DNA of 64,000 bases from Namhaeicola litoreus (GCF_042679565.1 NZ_JBHTMY010000002.1:806001-870000), one strand, 5' to 3'; counted from the stretch's first letter, positions 34,285 through 44,513 are shown. Notes: a model not told the origin generated them from the sequence alone. Translations and numbers: made by a program.

Positions 34285-35490
34285 TCAAATAGAGTTATAA
34301 GACGGTACATTCATCATTTTCATGCAGGCCCTAGAATTGTGATAAGGGGCTTTCCAAAAACCCAATTTATACATAGAAATATTCGGTTCTTTCTGTTGAT
34401 TTACGCTCCAGTACCATTCGCCGTTTTTTGGATCGATGACATGATCTTTGGTAAAATTCCAAATCTTGAGGGCTTTGTTTAAATAAATTTCTTTTTTTGA
34501 AATTTCATAAGCGTAGTTTAAACCTACAATGGCCTCTGCCTGTGGCCACCAGTGTTTATCAGTATCGAGCACTTTACTGCGCAGGTTGTATTCGTAATAA
34601 ACACCTCCGTCGCTATCCATTCCCTCCGCAATAAATGTGGATGCGACTTTAAGTGCTAGCCCTTTAGCCCTATTCAGCAATTCTTCATTACCAATTACCT
34701 TCGCGGCTTCAATGAGAAGCCAGACTGCCTCGATATCGTGCCCATAAGAGACAATTTCACCTTTAGTCTGCCATTTTTCGTCAAAGAAAAGTTGAAAATG
34801 ATTTGTTTCAGCATCGAAAAATGTGTCGAGAAAAAGCAAAATCAATTCTTCTAATCTTGTTTTTAAAAGATGAGTTGGAGCAATTTGGTAAAGTGTAGTA
34901 TATGCCTCCAGAACATGTAAATGCGTATTCATGGTTTTGGCTTCATTGGCATCTTTCGCACTCAAACGCATGTCAGAAATGAGATTCCAATCTCTAGAAA
35001 ATGCTTCTGTATAACCACCGTATGTATTATCATAGGCGTGTTTCTCTATCAATGCAAATAAATCAATAGCCCAATTCAGTGCTTGTTTATTCTTATTGAA
35101 TTTCACATATTCAGACAAGGCATAGACCATAAAGGCTTGTGCATAGACCTGTTTTCTGGAATTAATTTGATTTCCTTGAAAATCGAGTTCCCAAAAAACA
35201 CCACCAAACGCTTTATCTCTGAAAAAAGTATATACATAATCAAAGCTACGGTCGCAGATCTCTGCGAAACGATTTGATTTTAGATGATTTGACGCAGCCG
35301 CAAACGACCAGAGAATTCTGGAATTTAAAATAATTCCTTTGTTGCTTTTTTCTATAGGATGGTTGTAAAAATCTCGCTCCCCAATAAACCCTCCATGGTC
35401 TTTATCCAGACTAAAAACTTGCCAATAATTCAAAATACGCTCCAATTCGGCACCCATTTCTTTGGCGAGTATTTTTTGAGTTGGATGCAT
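34285..35490 (-). CDS. AGE-family epimerase, likely mannobiose 2-epimerase
   Basis: The protein has 401 residues with no signal peptide: a cytoplasmic (alpha/alpha)6 barrel of the N-acylglucosamine/cellobiose 2-epimerase family. SYGHDIEAVWLLIEAA and HWWPQAEAIVGL carry the catalytic His residues, and the end NSRACMKMMN is typical. In the known Bacteroides fragilis pathway this enzyme converts beta-1,4-mannobiose to mannosyl-glucose for GH130. The start codon shares one base with the GH130 stop (TGATG), so the two are translationally coupled. An in-frame TTG one codon earlier is less likely. Cellobiose epimerase activity is the main alternative. Confidence 0.88.
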   Translation of the reverse strand: MHPTQKILAKEMGAELERILNYWQVFSLDKDHGGFIGERDFYNHPIEKSNKGIILNSRILWSFAAASNHLKSNRFAEICDRSFDYVYTFFRDKAFGGVFWELDFQGNQINSRKQVYAQAFMVYALSEYVKFNKNKQALNWAIDLFALIEKHAYDNTYGGYTEAFSRDWNLISDMRLSAKDANEAKTMNTHLHVLEAYTTLYQIAPTHLLKTRLEELILLFLDTFFDAETNHFQLFFDEKWQTKGEIVSYGHDIEAVWLLIEAAKVIGNEELLNRAKGLALKVASTFIAEGMDSDGGVYYEYNLRSKVLDTDKHWWPQAEAIVGLNYAYEISKKEIYLNKALKIWNFTKDHVIDPKNGEWYWSVNQQKEPNISMYKLGFWKAPYHNSRACMKMMNVPSYNSI

Positions 35491-36659
35491 CAATACAAGC
35501 CTTTATTTTTTTCGATTAATTCAAGGATATTTTCTACAGAACCAGAGGAAGTAAATTTGTCCTCAGGCGTGTTCATCACATAATCCAACAAGCGATCTAC
35601 ATCAGAAAGCGCCACATGCATTCTAGTGTCTGAAGAAGCGTAGTAGATATATACTTTGCCATCGTCATCTTTGATCCAGCCATTACAGAAAAGCACATTA
35701 GATACATCCCCAAGGGTTTCTTTGTAGTTCGGGGCCATAAAATATCCCGCCGGATGATGGGTTACTTTGGTGAGGTCATGTAAATCCGTCATAAACATAT
35801 ACAAAGTATAGCGCAAACCGGCAGCAGTGTTTCTAACGCCATGGGCCAAATGCAACCAACCTTTATCAGTTTTTATCGGCGCAGGGCCTTGTCCGTTCTT
35901 GAGTTCATAAACCGTGTGATACTTTTTGTTTTGGATAATTTTCTCCTCCTTTACTATAGGATTTTCCATGTTGTCGACATAGCCAAAACCGATACCTCCT
36001 CCGGCTCCAATATCGATAAATCCGTCTTGAGGCCTGGTATAAAGTGCGTATTTCCCATTGACATATTCAGGATGCAACACTACATTTCTTTGTTGCCCTG
36101 TATTCGATACCAAATCCGGAAGTCTATCCCAGTGGAGTAAATCTTTGGTTCTTACAATTCCGGCATTGGCAATGGCAGAACTCGTGTCACCTTGTGGGGC
36201 TTTTGGATCTTTTCTTTCAGTACAAAATATACCATAAATCCAACCATCTTCATGTTGCGTTAACCGCATATCATAGACATTCGTATCAGGATGATCTTGA
36301 ATTTGTGGAATTACGATGGGCTTTTCCCAAAATTCAAAATGATCAATACCATTTGGACTTTCTGCTATTGCAAAGAAAGATTTTCTATCGGCACCTTCTA
36401 CCCTCACCACCAAAACGTATTTATCCTTCCATTTGATGGCGCCGGAATTGAAGGCAGCATTAACGGAAATCCTTTCCATCATAAACGGATTCGTCTTTTC
36501 GTTAAGGTCATATCGCCAGTGCAATGGTATGTGATTAGCCGTTAACACGGGGTTTTTATATCGATTAAAAATACCATTCCCTTTTTTTAAAGGTTTGTTC
36601 TTCAATTGTAGTAGCTTCTTGTGCTGATTTTTAGTATGATGAAATGGATTGATTTTCAT
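35490..36659 (-). CDS. GH130 mannosylglucose / mannooligosaccharide phosphorylase
   Basis: The protein has 389 residues with no signal peptide: a five-bladed beta-propeller of GH130. Key segments are ISVNAAFNSGAIKWKDKY, VRVEGADRKSFFAIAES and NVYDMRLTQHEDGW, where Asp130 is the expected proton donor, and GQQRNVVLHPEY. It would cleave 4-O-beta-mannosyl-glucose with phosphate to give mannose-1-phosphate and glucose. Subfamily 1 (mannosylglucose phosphorylase) is favoured because the epimerase gene is directly coupled to it. Cytoplasmic. Confidence 0.9.
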   Translation of the reverse strand: MKINPFHHTKNQHKKLLQLKNKPLKKGNGIFNRYKNPVLTANHIPLHWRYDLNEKTNPFMMERISVNAAFNSGAIKWKDKYVLVVRVEGADRKSFFAIAESPNGIDHFEFWEKPIVIPQIQDHPDTNVYDMRLTQHEDGWIYGIFCTERKDPKAPQGDTSSAIANAGIVRTKDLLHWDRLPDLVSNTGQQRNVVLHPEYVNGKYALYTRPQDGFIDIGAGGGIGFGYVDNMENPIVKEEKIIQNKKYHTVYELKNGQGPAPIKTDKGWLHLAHGVRNTAAGLRYTLYMFMTDLHDLTKVTHHPAGYFMAPNYKETLGDVSNVLFCNGWIKDDDGKVYIYYASSDTRMHVALSDVDRLLDYVMNTPEDKFTSSGSVENILELIEKNKGLY

Positions 36660-36703
36660 AATGTAAATAATTAACAGATAAATAATTCATGAAGCAATTC
36701 AAA

Positions 36704-38542
36704 TTATTCAAGAGGCTCCTCGAGGGTATTCCACCAATACTTCTTCAATAAAAATGAACATACTATTAACACGATTATCAATACAATAAAAGGTGTTCCT
36801 TGCCTAAAAACCAAATACATAGGAAGTAAAACCAATACGGTTTGGGCTATAGTGCCAATAAAGACATTCAACATGTCTCTTTTAAAGTCTTTGTTCTTCT
36901 TGAGATGAGGTTCTTCTGCTAATAATTTTTCCTCAATGGGTTTCCAAAAACCCCATGGGCGTACATTTTTGTAAAATGATTTTAGCACATTTTCATCAGT
37001 TGGAGGTGCAGAGTATGTACCAACCCAACAACCAATAATAGAGGAAATTAATAAAATGGGAAAATAGTAAAGATCTAAGGTGTCTTTAAGAACCACAGGG
37101 AGAATTAATGCAGGTACCATTCCGGCAACCATTCCCCAGAAAAATCCTTGCCCATTAAACCTCCACCAATGCCATTTTAAGATATTAGCCACTACATAAC
37201 TTCCAAATAGAGCAGAAACAAGCCATTGTAGAATGGAATTTACATCTTGAACGAAAAAGCCCATCACAATACTTATGGTGACTACTAAAAGTCCGGACCC
37301 GTAATTCATCCATTTAATTTGGGTTGCCGTTGCCTCTGTTTTTTTGTTATTGAGATAAATATCATTGATAATATATGCTTGGGCTGCGTTTAATGTCCCT
37401 GCAAAGGTCGACATAAAGGCGGCCAGTAATCCGGCCAAAAGTAAACCGAGTAGACCCACAGGCACAAAAACTTTGATCGCGGAAGGTAAGATCAACTCAA
37501 AGTCTATATGACCGGCAGGAGTAAGTAGGTCTAGTTTTTCATAATAGACCAATGCCAAGGCCGCAAATCCTGCGATCATTAAATAGCGAATGGGCATGAG
37601 GACTACAGACACAAAACCACTCATTTTCGATGCTTCCTGAGGGGATTTGGTAGATAGTATTTTTTGCATGTCGTAATTAGGAGCCGGACCGGCTAAACTC
37701 ACCAGAATACCTTTAAAGACCATCATCATAAAGAAGATGGTAAACAATTCATATCCATCTGATCTAATCTTATCATTAACTTGAGGAATAACATTGGTCC
37801 AATCCATATTGAGTTCCCAACCAAAAAAAGGACTCATCCATCCTTCAGGCACATTAAGCTTGTTTTCTCCAATGGCTACAAAACCCAAATAAGCGATCAC
37901 AATAGAAGCGATGGTCATGATGGTAAATTGAATCACATCGGCCCAGACAATACCTGACATTCCCCCTAATAAGGAATAAAAAATAGCGAAGAGGGTAAAG
38001 ATGATACCATATAAATGAGGTACGTATTCCGGGTTTACAGCAAAAGGCACATAGGCACTTACACTTTCCCAGGGGATAAAGATCTCAACAAATTTGCCTA
38101 AACCTATAAAGCCGTAAGCCAAAAACCCTAAACAGCTCAATAGTGCAAAAAGCACAACGATGGTATGCGACATTTTTCCGCCTTTTCCCTTGCCAAATCT
38201 CGTTCCAATCCATTCTGCACCGGTGGTAACGTTTGACCTTCTCAACCATTTACTCAAATAAACCATTAGAAAAATTTGGTTAAAAACGGGCCATAACCAT
38301 GGAATCCATGCACTTTTGATACCGTAAACAAACAGAAGTGTAACTAACCAAATTGTACCCGAAATATCAAACATACCGGAAGCGTTGGAAAGGCCAAGCA
38401 TATACCAGGGTATCGATTTACCGCCGAGTAAATAATCGTCTTTACTTCTTTGCGCTCTTTTTCTTAAGACGAGCCCTATCACTACAATCGAAATGAGGTA
38501 GGCTAAAATGATGAGTAGATCAGCGGTGTGTAAAAATTTCAC
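36704..38542 (-). CDS. Sodium:solute symporter (SSS family), likely mannobiose importer
   Basis: The protein has 612 residues with 13-14 helices. SSS features are WYMLGLSNASGMFDISGTIW, the AEWIGTRFG loop and LLGGMSGIVWADVIQF. The start is GTG at 38542, 3 bases after the GH26 stop, with no in-frame ATG before the first helix. In B. fragilis the mannanase-epimerase-phosphorylase cluster contains a Na+/sugar cotransporter, so import of mannobiose from the periplasm is the likely role. Substrate is inferred from context alone. Confidence 0.85.
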   Translation of the reverse strand: MKFLHTADLLIILAYLISIVVIGLVLRKRAQRSKDDYLLGGKSIPWYMLGLSNASGMFDISGTIWLVTLLFVYGIKSAWIPWLWPVFNQIFLMVYLSKWLRRSNVTTGAEWIGTRFGKGKGGKMSHTIVVLFALLSCLGFLAYGFIGLGKFVEIFIPWESVSAYVPFAVNPEYVPHLYGIIFTLFAIFYSLLGGMSGIVWADVIQFTIMTIASIVIAYLGFVAIGENKLNVPEGWMSPFFGWELNMDWTNVIPQVNDKIRSDGYELFTIFFMMMVFKGILVSLAGPAPNYDMQKILSTKSPQEASKMSGFVSVVLMPIRYLMIAGFAALALVYYEKLDLLTPAGHIDFELILPSAIKVFVPVGLLGLLLAGLLAAFMSTFAGTLNAAQAYIINDIYLNNKKTEATATQIKWMNYGSGLLVVTISIVMGFFVQDVNSILQWLVSALFGSYVVANILKWHWWRFNGQGFFWGMVAGMVPALILPVVLKDTLDLYYFPILLISSIIGCWVGTYSAPPTDENVLKSFYKNVRPWGFWKPIEEKLLAEEPHLKKNKDFKRDMLNVFIGTIAQTVLVLLPMYLVFRQGTPFIVLIIVLIVCSFLLKKYWWNTLEEPLE

Positions 38543-38545
38543 GTA

Positions 38546-39649
38546 TCAATGATTTAATGGATTAATATCTTCTAAAAATAGAGTTTTGGGAAGTTGCTCG
38601 AAGTATTGAAAATCTGCTTCTTCCGGATGTCCGGGATAAGGGACATAATGATGCTCTGAACTAAAGTTTCTCCAAAATAGGACCCAGGAAATTCCTGAAT
38701 CTTCAATGGCGGGATATAACACCTCCGAATACCATTTTTTGGTTGGAATCTGCTCCAAACCTGTTTCTGTAAAGGCAAAAAGTTTGTTTTTTTTATGGGC
38801 GATGGATGCGACAAGCGCTAAATCACTTTTTACAGATTTCACATAGTCTTCTGCATTTTTAAAATCATAAATATCTATGCCAAGAATATCCACGAAATCA
38901 TCTCCGGGATAGTATTTGAGATACGCATCGTCAGGATTTAATTTATTGGGTGAATAGGTATAGAGTAAATTGTGAAGCTGATGCTTTTCAGTAAGCGCAA
39001 AAAAAGTTTCCTTCCATAATTGAATATATTCCTCCGAGGTACAATGAGGATCTCCCCACCAAAACCAGGCGCCGTTCATTTCGTGAAAAGGTCTAAAAAT
39101 GATAGGGATAGGTCTGTTGTCATATTCAAGGGTTTTTATAAATTCAGCAACTCTCGAAAGCCAAATGTCATACTTTTCCTTGGCTTTACCTCCGGAGATA
39201 ATATGTCTGACGGCAGGAGTCTGATCCCAGGAATCTCCTTGTGTGATGGGATGATCTGCATGCCAGCTGATTGTTATCACCCCACCTTTGGCATAGGCAT
39301 CAATGATCAATTTTTTCATTCTTTCAAAGGATACATCGTCTAAATTGTAAGCCTCCCCGTTTTCTATTCCCCCAATATCAAAACCGTATATGGCTGGAAA
39401 TTTACCGGAAATTTTAAACACATCTCCGGTTATTTCGTTTGCATGATCTGAGCCATTCCATCCTACGCCATAGGCAGCCGCGTCTTGGTGACCAATTAAA
39501 AATCCTTTTGTTTTTGTGTTTTGAAGGGAATGATATAATTCTTTGGTTTCAATACTTAGTTTGTTGTCCGCAAATTGGGTGGTTTGTGCGATAGAAATAT
39601 GTACCGAAGCGATTAAATACAAACAGAAAACAATAATTAATTTATTCAT
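38546..39649 (-). CDS. GH26 endo-beta-1,4-mannanase
   Basis: The protein has 367 residues with a signal peptide (1-22, cut after SIAQT) and no lipobox, so it is periplasmic or secreted. The (beta/alpha)8 catalytic domain shows IFRPFHEMNGAWFWWG with acid/base Glu190 and FAFTETGLEQ with nucleophile Glu295. Other GH26 blocks are FLIGHQDAAAYG and VITISWHADHP. ATG 39649 is used because the longer frame to 39718 adds residues with no signal-like character. It would produce mannobiose for the downstream symporter, GH130 and epimerase. Close in type to B. fragilis ManA. Confidence 0.92.
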   Translation of the reverse strand: MNKLIIVFCLYLIASVHISIAQTTQFADNKLSIETKELYHSLQNTKTKGFLIGHQDAAAYGVGWNGSDHANEITGDVFKISGKFPAIYGFDIGGIENGEAYNLDDVSFERMKKLIIDAYAKGGVITISWHADHPITQGDSWDQTPAVRHIISGGKAKEKYDIWLSRVAEFIKTLEYDNRPIPIIFRPFHEMNGAWFWWGDPHCTSEEYIQLWKETFFALTEKHQLHNLLYTYSPNKLNPDDAYLKYYPGDDFVDILGIDIYDFKNAEDYVKSVKSDLALVASIAHKKNKLFAFTETGLEQIPTKKWYSEVLYPAIEDSGISWVLFWRNFSSEHHYVPYPGHPEEADFQYFEQLPKTLFLEDINPLNH

Positions 39650-39690
39650 AAAATTTATATCGCGTATTTGGAAAAATTTATCATGTAAAA

Positions 39691-40683
39691 TCAATAGCTC
39701 AACATTTTTTGTTTCCAAACTTTACCGTGAGGAGCAGGGGTAAATTCCCAGTCTTCAATAAGTCTGGGTGCCCAGTTTGTATCAAAAACCCAAACCACAT
39801 ATGAAATGTTTTTTTGATCGGCATAACTGGTGATCGCCTCAACATAAGTCGCATCACTTTTTACCGGAATATGAGCGCCTTCATAATCAGGGGCACAATA
39901 ACCTATTTCAGTAAGGATAACTGGGTATTTATCTTTTACGTAACCCCAATCTTTGGTCCATTGTTGGGACCGCGCATCATTATTCTTCTGAGGATAGGGA
40001 TGGCTCACATAACCAATATCTTTGTCTTTAATGGGATGGTCTTTTACCTCTGTCAAAGAATAGGCCCAATCAAAACCAGCTACCAAAGGAATTCCTTTGC
40101 CTCCATTCTGTCTGATCAAATAGATCATTTTTTCATTTAAATGTTTCCACTGCTCCCAGGTGAGTTTGCCGTATTGATCATTATTTGTTGTAGGTTCGTT
40201 AAATAACTCGTAAAAAGCAACAGTTGGATTTTCACCATATTTTTGAGCGATCACTTGCCAAAAGTCAAAGGTTTCCTTTTTGCTTGTTTTGTACATATCG
40301 TGCTGATACAATTCGGTCTGTAAATTTCCTATGCTGTGCCAATCTATGATTACATATAATCCCAGTTCCTCTGCCCAGGCAATGCCCTGATCTAAAAGTT
40401 CCAGATAAGCAGCTTCGCCTCTTTTTTGCCAAGCACTGGGGTGAACTGGAAACCGGACAACATTTGCATTCCAGCTTTTAATAGCTTCGAAATAACGTTT
40501 GTTCCATTGCCCTTCTCGCTCTAATTTGTCTGGATCACTTGCATTGAGACCTCTAAAAACAATTTTTTCTCCTTTGGAATTGATGAACTCATTATTTTCT
40601 ACAGTAATTCTATCCAATTTTTGTTGAGCGATTGCACTCAATGAGAAAATAAATATGATAAAAAAAAGACCTGAAATTTTCAT
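39691..40683 (-). CDS. GH5 endo-glycanase, likely beta-mannanase
   Basis: The protein has 330 residues with a signal peptide (1-19, ending SAIAQ). The GH5 catalytic barrel shows VVRFPVHPSAW, VIIDWHSIG, FYELFNEP with acid/base Glu163, and VILTEIGYC with nucleophile Glu259. GH5 includes cellulases and mannanases; the neighbours (GH26, GH130, epimerase) favour mannan. It is the first gene of the minus-strand mannan unit and comes after the terminator of the susCD operon, so it probably has its own promoter in 40684-40800. Confidence 0.88.
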   Translation of the reverse strand: MKISGLFFIIFIFSLSAIAQQKLDRITVENNEFINSKGEKIVFRGLNASDPDKLEREGQWNKRYFEAIKSWNANVVRFPVHPSAWQKRGEAAYLELLDQGIAWAEELGLYVIIDWHSIGNLQTELYQHDMYKTSKKETFDFWQVIAQKYGENPTVAFYELFNEPTTNNDQYGKLTWEQWKHLNEKMIYLIRQNGGKGIPLVAGFDWAYSLTEVKDHPIKDKDIGYVSHPYPQKNNDARSQQWTKDWGYVKDKYPVILTEIGYCAPDYEGAHIPVKSDATYVEAITSYADQKNISYVVWVFDTNWAPRLIEDWEFTPAPHGKVWKQKMLSY

Positions 40684-40799
40684 AACTTTTAGAGTTGATC
40701 AGGGACGAAGTTAAAGAACTTTTACATCACAAAAGCATACAATTTTCAAAAACACTAATCTAATTTTATCACATTTATAGAGATTGGTTAACGTGTTTA

Positions 40800-40835
40800 A
40801 AAACAAAAAAGACCCAAATTTCAATCTGGGTCTTT
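40800..40835 (-). terminator. Intrinsic terminator of the susCD-GH88-GH2 operon
   Basis: AAAGACCCA pairs with TGGGTCTTT across a 10-base loop. On the minus strand it is followed by TTTTTTGTTT. It lies 33 bases past the GH2 stop. Confidence 0.85.
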
Positions 40836-40867
40836 AACACTAATTTAAACTAACTTAATTAACGAAA

Positions 40868-43312
40868 TTACTTTTGTATGATGGATGAATCTATCTCCAA
40901 ATAGGTTCCTTTGAAATCCTGATTTAAAACAGACATCACTATTTTATCACTTTCCTTGTGGGGTTGAACTTCGATACTGGCTTTTCCATTCGACATGGAA
41001 ATAATTTCACTTCCTGTGGGGGTGCCTTGGTTCTTGATCGTTTCTCCACCCGACAAACATTGAAAGTAAACCCTTTTTTCATAGTCCAGACAACGGAAAC
41101 CATTTTTATCAATGGCCTCTGCCGTTACTAAAATATTACCATTGCTGAGTCTGGAATAATGAAGCGCCAAAGCCTTTGGCGATTCATTTTTCTGAAAGCG
41201 ATATTGAACCTCCATTTCATCTCTGAATTCTTTTCCTGTTTGATCCTTTCCAATGGCAATTAAGGTATTTTTACCTTCTTGAAAGAGCAAATCCCAATTT
41301 AAGCCGCTAGCGGGAAAATTTTGGATATTTTTTTCCTTTGTACCAAGTGATTTTTCATTTAGAAAAAGCTCCACTTCCTTACAATTGCTGTAAACTGAAA
41401 TATTTCTTTCCAGATTCTCCGGCCCCTGTCTTTCTGTCCAGGTATGAGATTCTATATAGACAAATGGTTCTTTAGACCAATAGCTTTTGAATACAAAAAA
41501 GGCATCTTTTGGATTTCCGTTTCTATCTACTAGTCCTTTTTGGTTCATATACGGAATATCATTTTCTGGTCTAAGTGGAGTGCCAAAATCCTTAAAAGCC
41601 CATTGAATATTTCCTGCAAAATCGGGATCAGATTCAGAAATTCTCAAATGCCAATCAAAAAGATCCACAATATAATTCTCACTCCAATCACCAATTTTCG
41701 CAATATTGTCTACCTGAGTTTGCACAATTTCTTCTTCCCAACCTTCCGATTGGATGACGCCTTCTCCGGTGATGGGATTTTCACTGTGTCTGCCCATATG
41801 ACTTGAACCGCCATATTCAGCATGGATAAAATGTTTGTATTCTTTTTTATAGGTGTCTATGGCTTTTTGGTAACTTTTATAGCTGCCAGAATACCAGCCA
41901 GACCAGATAGAGGGCGAAAAAACATCAACAATATCTGCTCCTTCATAATATTTTCGAATCGCCGTTTTGCGGTATGGATCGAGCTCATGTGCGATTTGGT
42001 TCAATTGTTCCAAGAAAGGGTTGATCAAATCTGGATTGTCTCCGTTTTCAAATTCAGGTAACCAATACATTTCATTGCCCAAAGACCAAATAATGATACT
42101 TGGGTGGTTGTAATTTTGTTCAATCATTTCCTTGAGCAAACGTTTGGTGTTTTCTTTCCACGGCTCATTTCCCACACCGCCTCTACACCAGGGTAATTCA
42201 TCCCAAACCAATAAACCGAGTTCGTCGCAAGCTTTATAGACTTCCGGATCCTGAGGATAATGGGCTAATCGGACAAAATTTGCTCCCATCGATTTAATCA
42301 ATTTTAAATCTGCATAATGTTGTGCATTGCTCATGGCAGCTCCCGTTCCTGCATGTTCTTCATGACGGTGAGTTCCTCTGATGATTAATCTCTTACCATT
42401 TAAGTAAAAAGGTCCATGGTCTTTAAATTCGAACCATCTAAAACCAAACTTTTCTTCTTTTCTATCGACTACTTTACCCTTCTCAGTTAAAAGAAAAGAA
42501 ACGGTATACAGTTGCGGGGTCTCGGTGTCCCATAACATAGGAGAGGAGATAGGTTTGAAATGAATTTCGGTAGTTTCACTCGAAATCGAAACGGTTTTTT
42601 TAGCTACTTGTTTACCTGTCGGATCAATAATAATACTCTCTAACTTTAAATCTTTAGAACTAAGATTTTCTACTTGTGCTTTGATTGTTAAAGTTCCTTT
42701 ACTCTTTGAAACACTTGGCGTGGTTATTTGTATTTTTCCGAGGTGCTCAACAGGTTGAGTAATGAAATATACATCACGCGTAATTCCACCGTAAATAAAA
42801 AAATCGCTTTGTTGTGAAGGAATGATTTCAGGATTGTATCCATTGTCAACCCTTACCAAAATTGTATTTTCACCTTTTATCAGGAATTTAGTTATATCAA
42901 TGGTGAATCCAACATATCCTCCAATGTGCTTACCTGCAAATTGATTATTGATATATACTTCCGAAACGATATTGGCTCCCTCGAAGTACAGTTGATATAA
43001 TTTTTCTGTCAAGACAGCATCCATATAGATGGTTTTTCTATACCATCCTGCATCTCTTCTGTAACCGGGCTCTGCGTCTACAACATCCTCAGCATTCCAG
43101 GTATGAGGTAAATTGACAGATTCCCAAATATAATTTTCTGATGAACTCAGTTCTTTTACACCATTTTCTAAATAAGCCCATCCTTCATTCATATTGACGA
43201 CTGTTCTTATGTCCTCCTTTTTTTGACCGTGAATCGCCAAAGTGAATATCAATAACAAGGAGAGAAGACCCTTACAATTGTGAGGGTGAAAGTGATTGTA
43301 AAGAGAATTCAT
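40868..43312 (-). CDS. GH2 glycosidase (beta-mannosidase, -galactosidase or -glucuronidase)
   Basis: The protein has 814 residues with a signal peptide (about 8-30). Domains are an N-terminal sugar-binding domain, an Ig-like domain, the TIM barrel with GTHRHEEHAG, IIWSLGNEMYW (acid/base Glu414) and FIHAEYGGSS (nucleophile Glu499), and C-terminal beta domains. GH2 has several specificities that cannot be told from motifs. In a mannan locus beta-mannosidase or beta-galactosidase is likely; the neighbouring GH88 and uronate genes keep beta-glucuronidase open. It lies 1 base from the GH88 stop region and ends the operon. Confidence 0.87.
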   Translation of the reverse strand: MNSLYNHFHPHNCKGLLSLLLIFTLAIHGQKKEDIRTVVNMNEGWAYLENGVKELSSSENYIWESVNLPHTWNAEDVVDAEPGYRRDAGWYRKTIYMDAVLTEKLYQLYFEGANIVSEVYINNQFAGKHIGGYVGFTIDITKFLIKGENTILVRVDNGYNPEIIPSQQSDFFIYGGITRDVYFITQPVEHLGKIQITTPSVSKSKGTLTIKAQVENLSSKDLKLESIIIDPTGKQVAKKTVSISSETTEIHFKPISSPMLWDTETPQLYTVSFLLTEKGKVVDRKEEKFGFRWFEFKDHGPFYLNGKRLIIRGTHRHEEHAGTGAAMSNAQHYADLKLIKSMGANFVRLAHYPQDPEVYKACDELGLLVWDELPWCRGGVGNEPWKENTKRLLKEMIEQNYNHPSIIIWSLGNEMYWLPEFENGDNPDLINPFLEQLNQIAHELDPYRKTAIRKYYEGADIVDVFSPSIWSGWYSGSYKSYQKAIDTYKKEYKHFIHAEYGGSSHMGRHSENPITGEGVIQSEGWEEEIVQTQVDNIAKIGDWSENYIVDLFDWHLRISESDPDFAGNIQWAFKDFGTPLRPENDIPYMNQKGLVDRNGNPKDAFFVFKSYWSKEPFVYIESHTWTERQGPENLERNISVYSNCKEVELFLNEKSLGTKEKNIQNFPASGLNWDLLFQEGKNTLIAIGKDQTGKEFRDEMEVQYRFQKNESPKALALHYSRLSNGNILVTAEAIDKNGFRCLDYEKRVYFQCLSGGETIKNQGTPTGSEIISMSNGKASIEVQPHKESDKIVMSVLNQDFKGTYLEIDSSIIQK

Positions 43313-43313
43313 G

Positions 43314-44498
43314 TTATAAGTCTTTTTGTCTGATTAAGGCTTCTAAAAAGTAATAATCAGCATAAACAATAGGTTCATCCATTTCATCTTTTTTAGGCCA
43401 ATTTCCTGTGCTGTGCTTTAAAATAAAAGGAGCTTGAATGCTCGCATCAAGCAAATATTCCTCTGAATTAAGCGAGGCTAAGACCTTATTGGCATAATCT
43501 AGATAAACCTGTTTTTTTGTAATGGTAAATAATTCTAATACAGCGGAAGCGGCAACGGCTGCAGCCGATGCATCTCTTTGTGCATTGGGTATGGCAGGAT
43601 CGTCAAAATCCCAGTAAGGGATTCCGTCATCAGGCAAATTTGGATGTTCCATAAAGAATTTGGCGGTAGCTTCTGCTTGCGCTAGATAGTCAGGATTTTT
43701 AGTAAATCGATAGGCCATGGTAAACCCATAAATACCCCAACTTTGCCCTCTGGCCCAAGAGGATTCTGTGCTAAATCCTTGATGTGTATACTTGTCATTA
43801 ACCTTACCCGAAACAGGATCGTAATCAACCACATGAAAAATACTGTGATCAGGTCTTACATGATTTTTTAGGGTTGTATTGGCATGGTTAACCGCTATTT
43901 TATGATAACTGCTATCTCCTGACATTTGAGTGGCAACAAAAAGCAATTCCAAATTCATCATGTTGTCCACGATCACCGGAAAATCCCAAATATCTTTGTT
44001 AAAATCCCAAGATCTCAAAGAACCAACTTTATCATTATAGCGAGTACTCAATGTTTGCGCACTTTCTAAAATCACTTTTTTATAGTCTTCGTTCTTGGTA
44101 ATTTCATATCCTTCTCCAAAACTACAGTAAATTTTAAAGCCCATGTCGTGGGTGCCGGCATTGTACTTTTGATCTTCCATCAAAGCGGTCCATTCCATAG
44201 CTTTAGTTTTAAAAGATTCCTCTTCAGTTAATTTATAGATGAGCCATAAATTACCTGGAAAAAAACCGCTGGTCCAATCTTTTGATGGAACCTTATGAAT
44301 TTCTTGAGGATCTAAAGACATACTTCTTGGAAACCCCGCAGCATCTACGGGGTAATCCAATAAGTATTGAAATCGATCTTCTAAAACAATTTTCGATTCC
44401 GTTTTAGTAGTGGATGTTTCATTTTTTTCCTCAGACTTACATGAAAAAAACAGTAGTGTAAGTCCAAGGAAAATATAAATATGATTTACTTTAATCAT
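43314..44498 (-). CDS. GH88 unsaturated glucuronyl hydrolase, lipoprotein
   Basis: The protein has 394 residues with a lipobox ending FFSCKS (Cys20). The (alpha/alpha)6 barrel has the GH88 catalytic pair: Asp118 in THDMGFKIY and Asp178 in VIVDNMMNLELL. FSTESSWARGQSWGIYGF is another family block. Such enzymes release a 4,5-unsaturated uronic acid from the ends made by polysaccharide lyases. Membrane-anchored, probably facing the periplasm. It lies 15 bases after susD. Its presence in a mannan locus is unusual and is linked to the uronate operon at 55 kb. Confidence 0.88.
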   Translation of the reverse strand: MIKVNHIYIFLGLTLLFFSCKSEEKNETSTTKTESKIVLEDRFQYLLDYPVDAAGFPRSMSLDPQEIHKVPSKDWTSGFFPGNLWLIYKLTEEESFKTKAMEWTALMEDQKYNAGTHDMGFKIYCSFGEGYEITKNEDYKKVILESAQTLSTRYNDKVGSLRSWDFNKDIWDFPVIVDNMMNLELLFVATQMSGDSSYHKIAVNHANTTLKNHVRPDHSIFHVVDYDPVSGKVNDKYTHQGFSTESSWARGQSWGIYGFTMAYRFTKNPDYLAQAEATAKFFMEHPNLPDDGIPYWDFDDPAIPNAQRDASAAAVAASAVLELFTITKKQVYLDYANKVLASLNSEEYLLDASIQAPFILKHSTGNWPKKDEMDEPIVYADYYFLEALIRQKDL

Positions 44499-44513
44499 GA
44501 AACTTATATAAAA

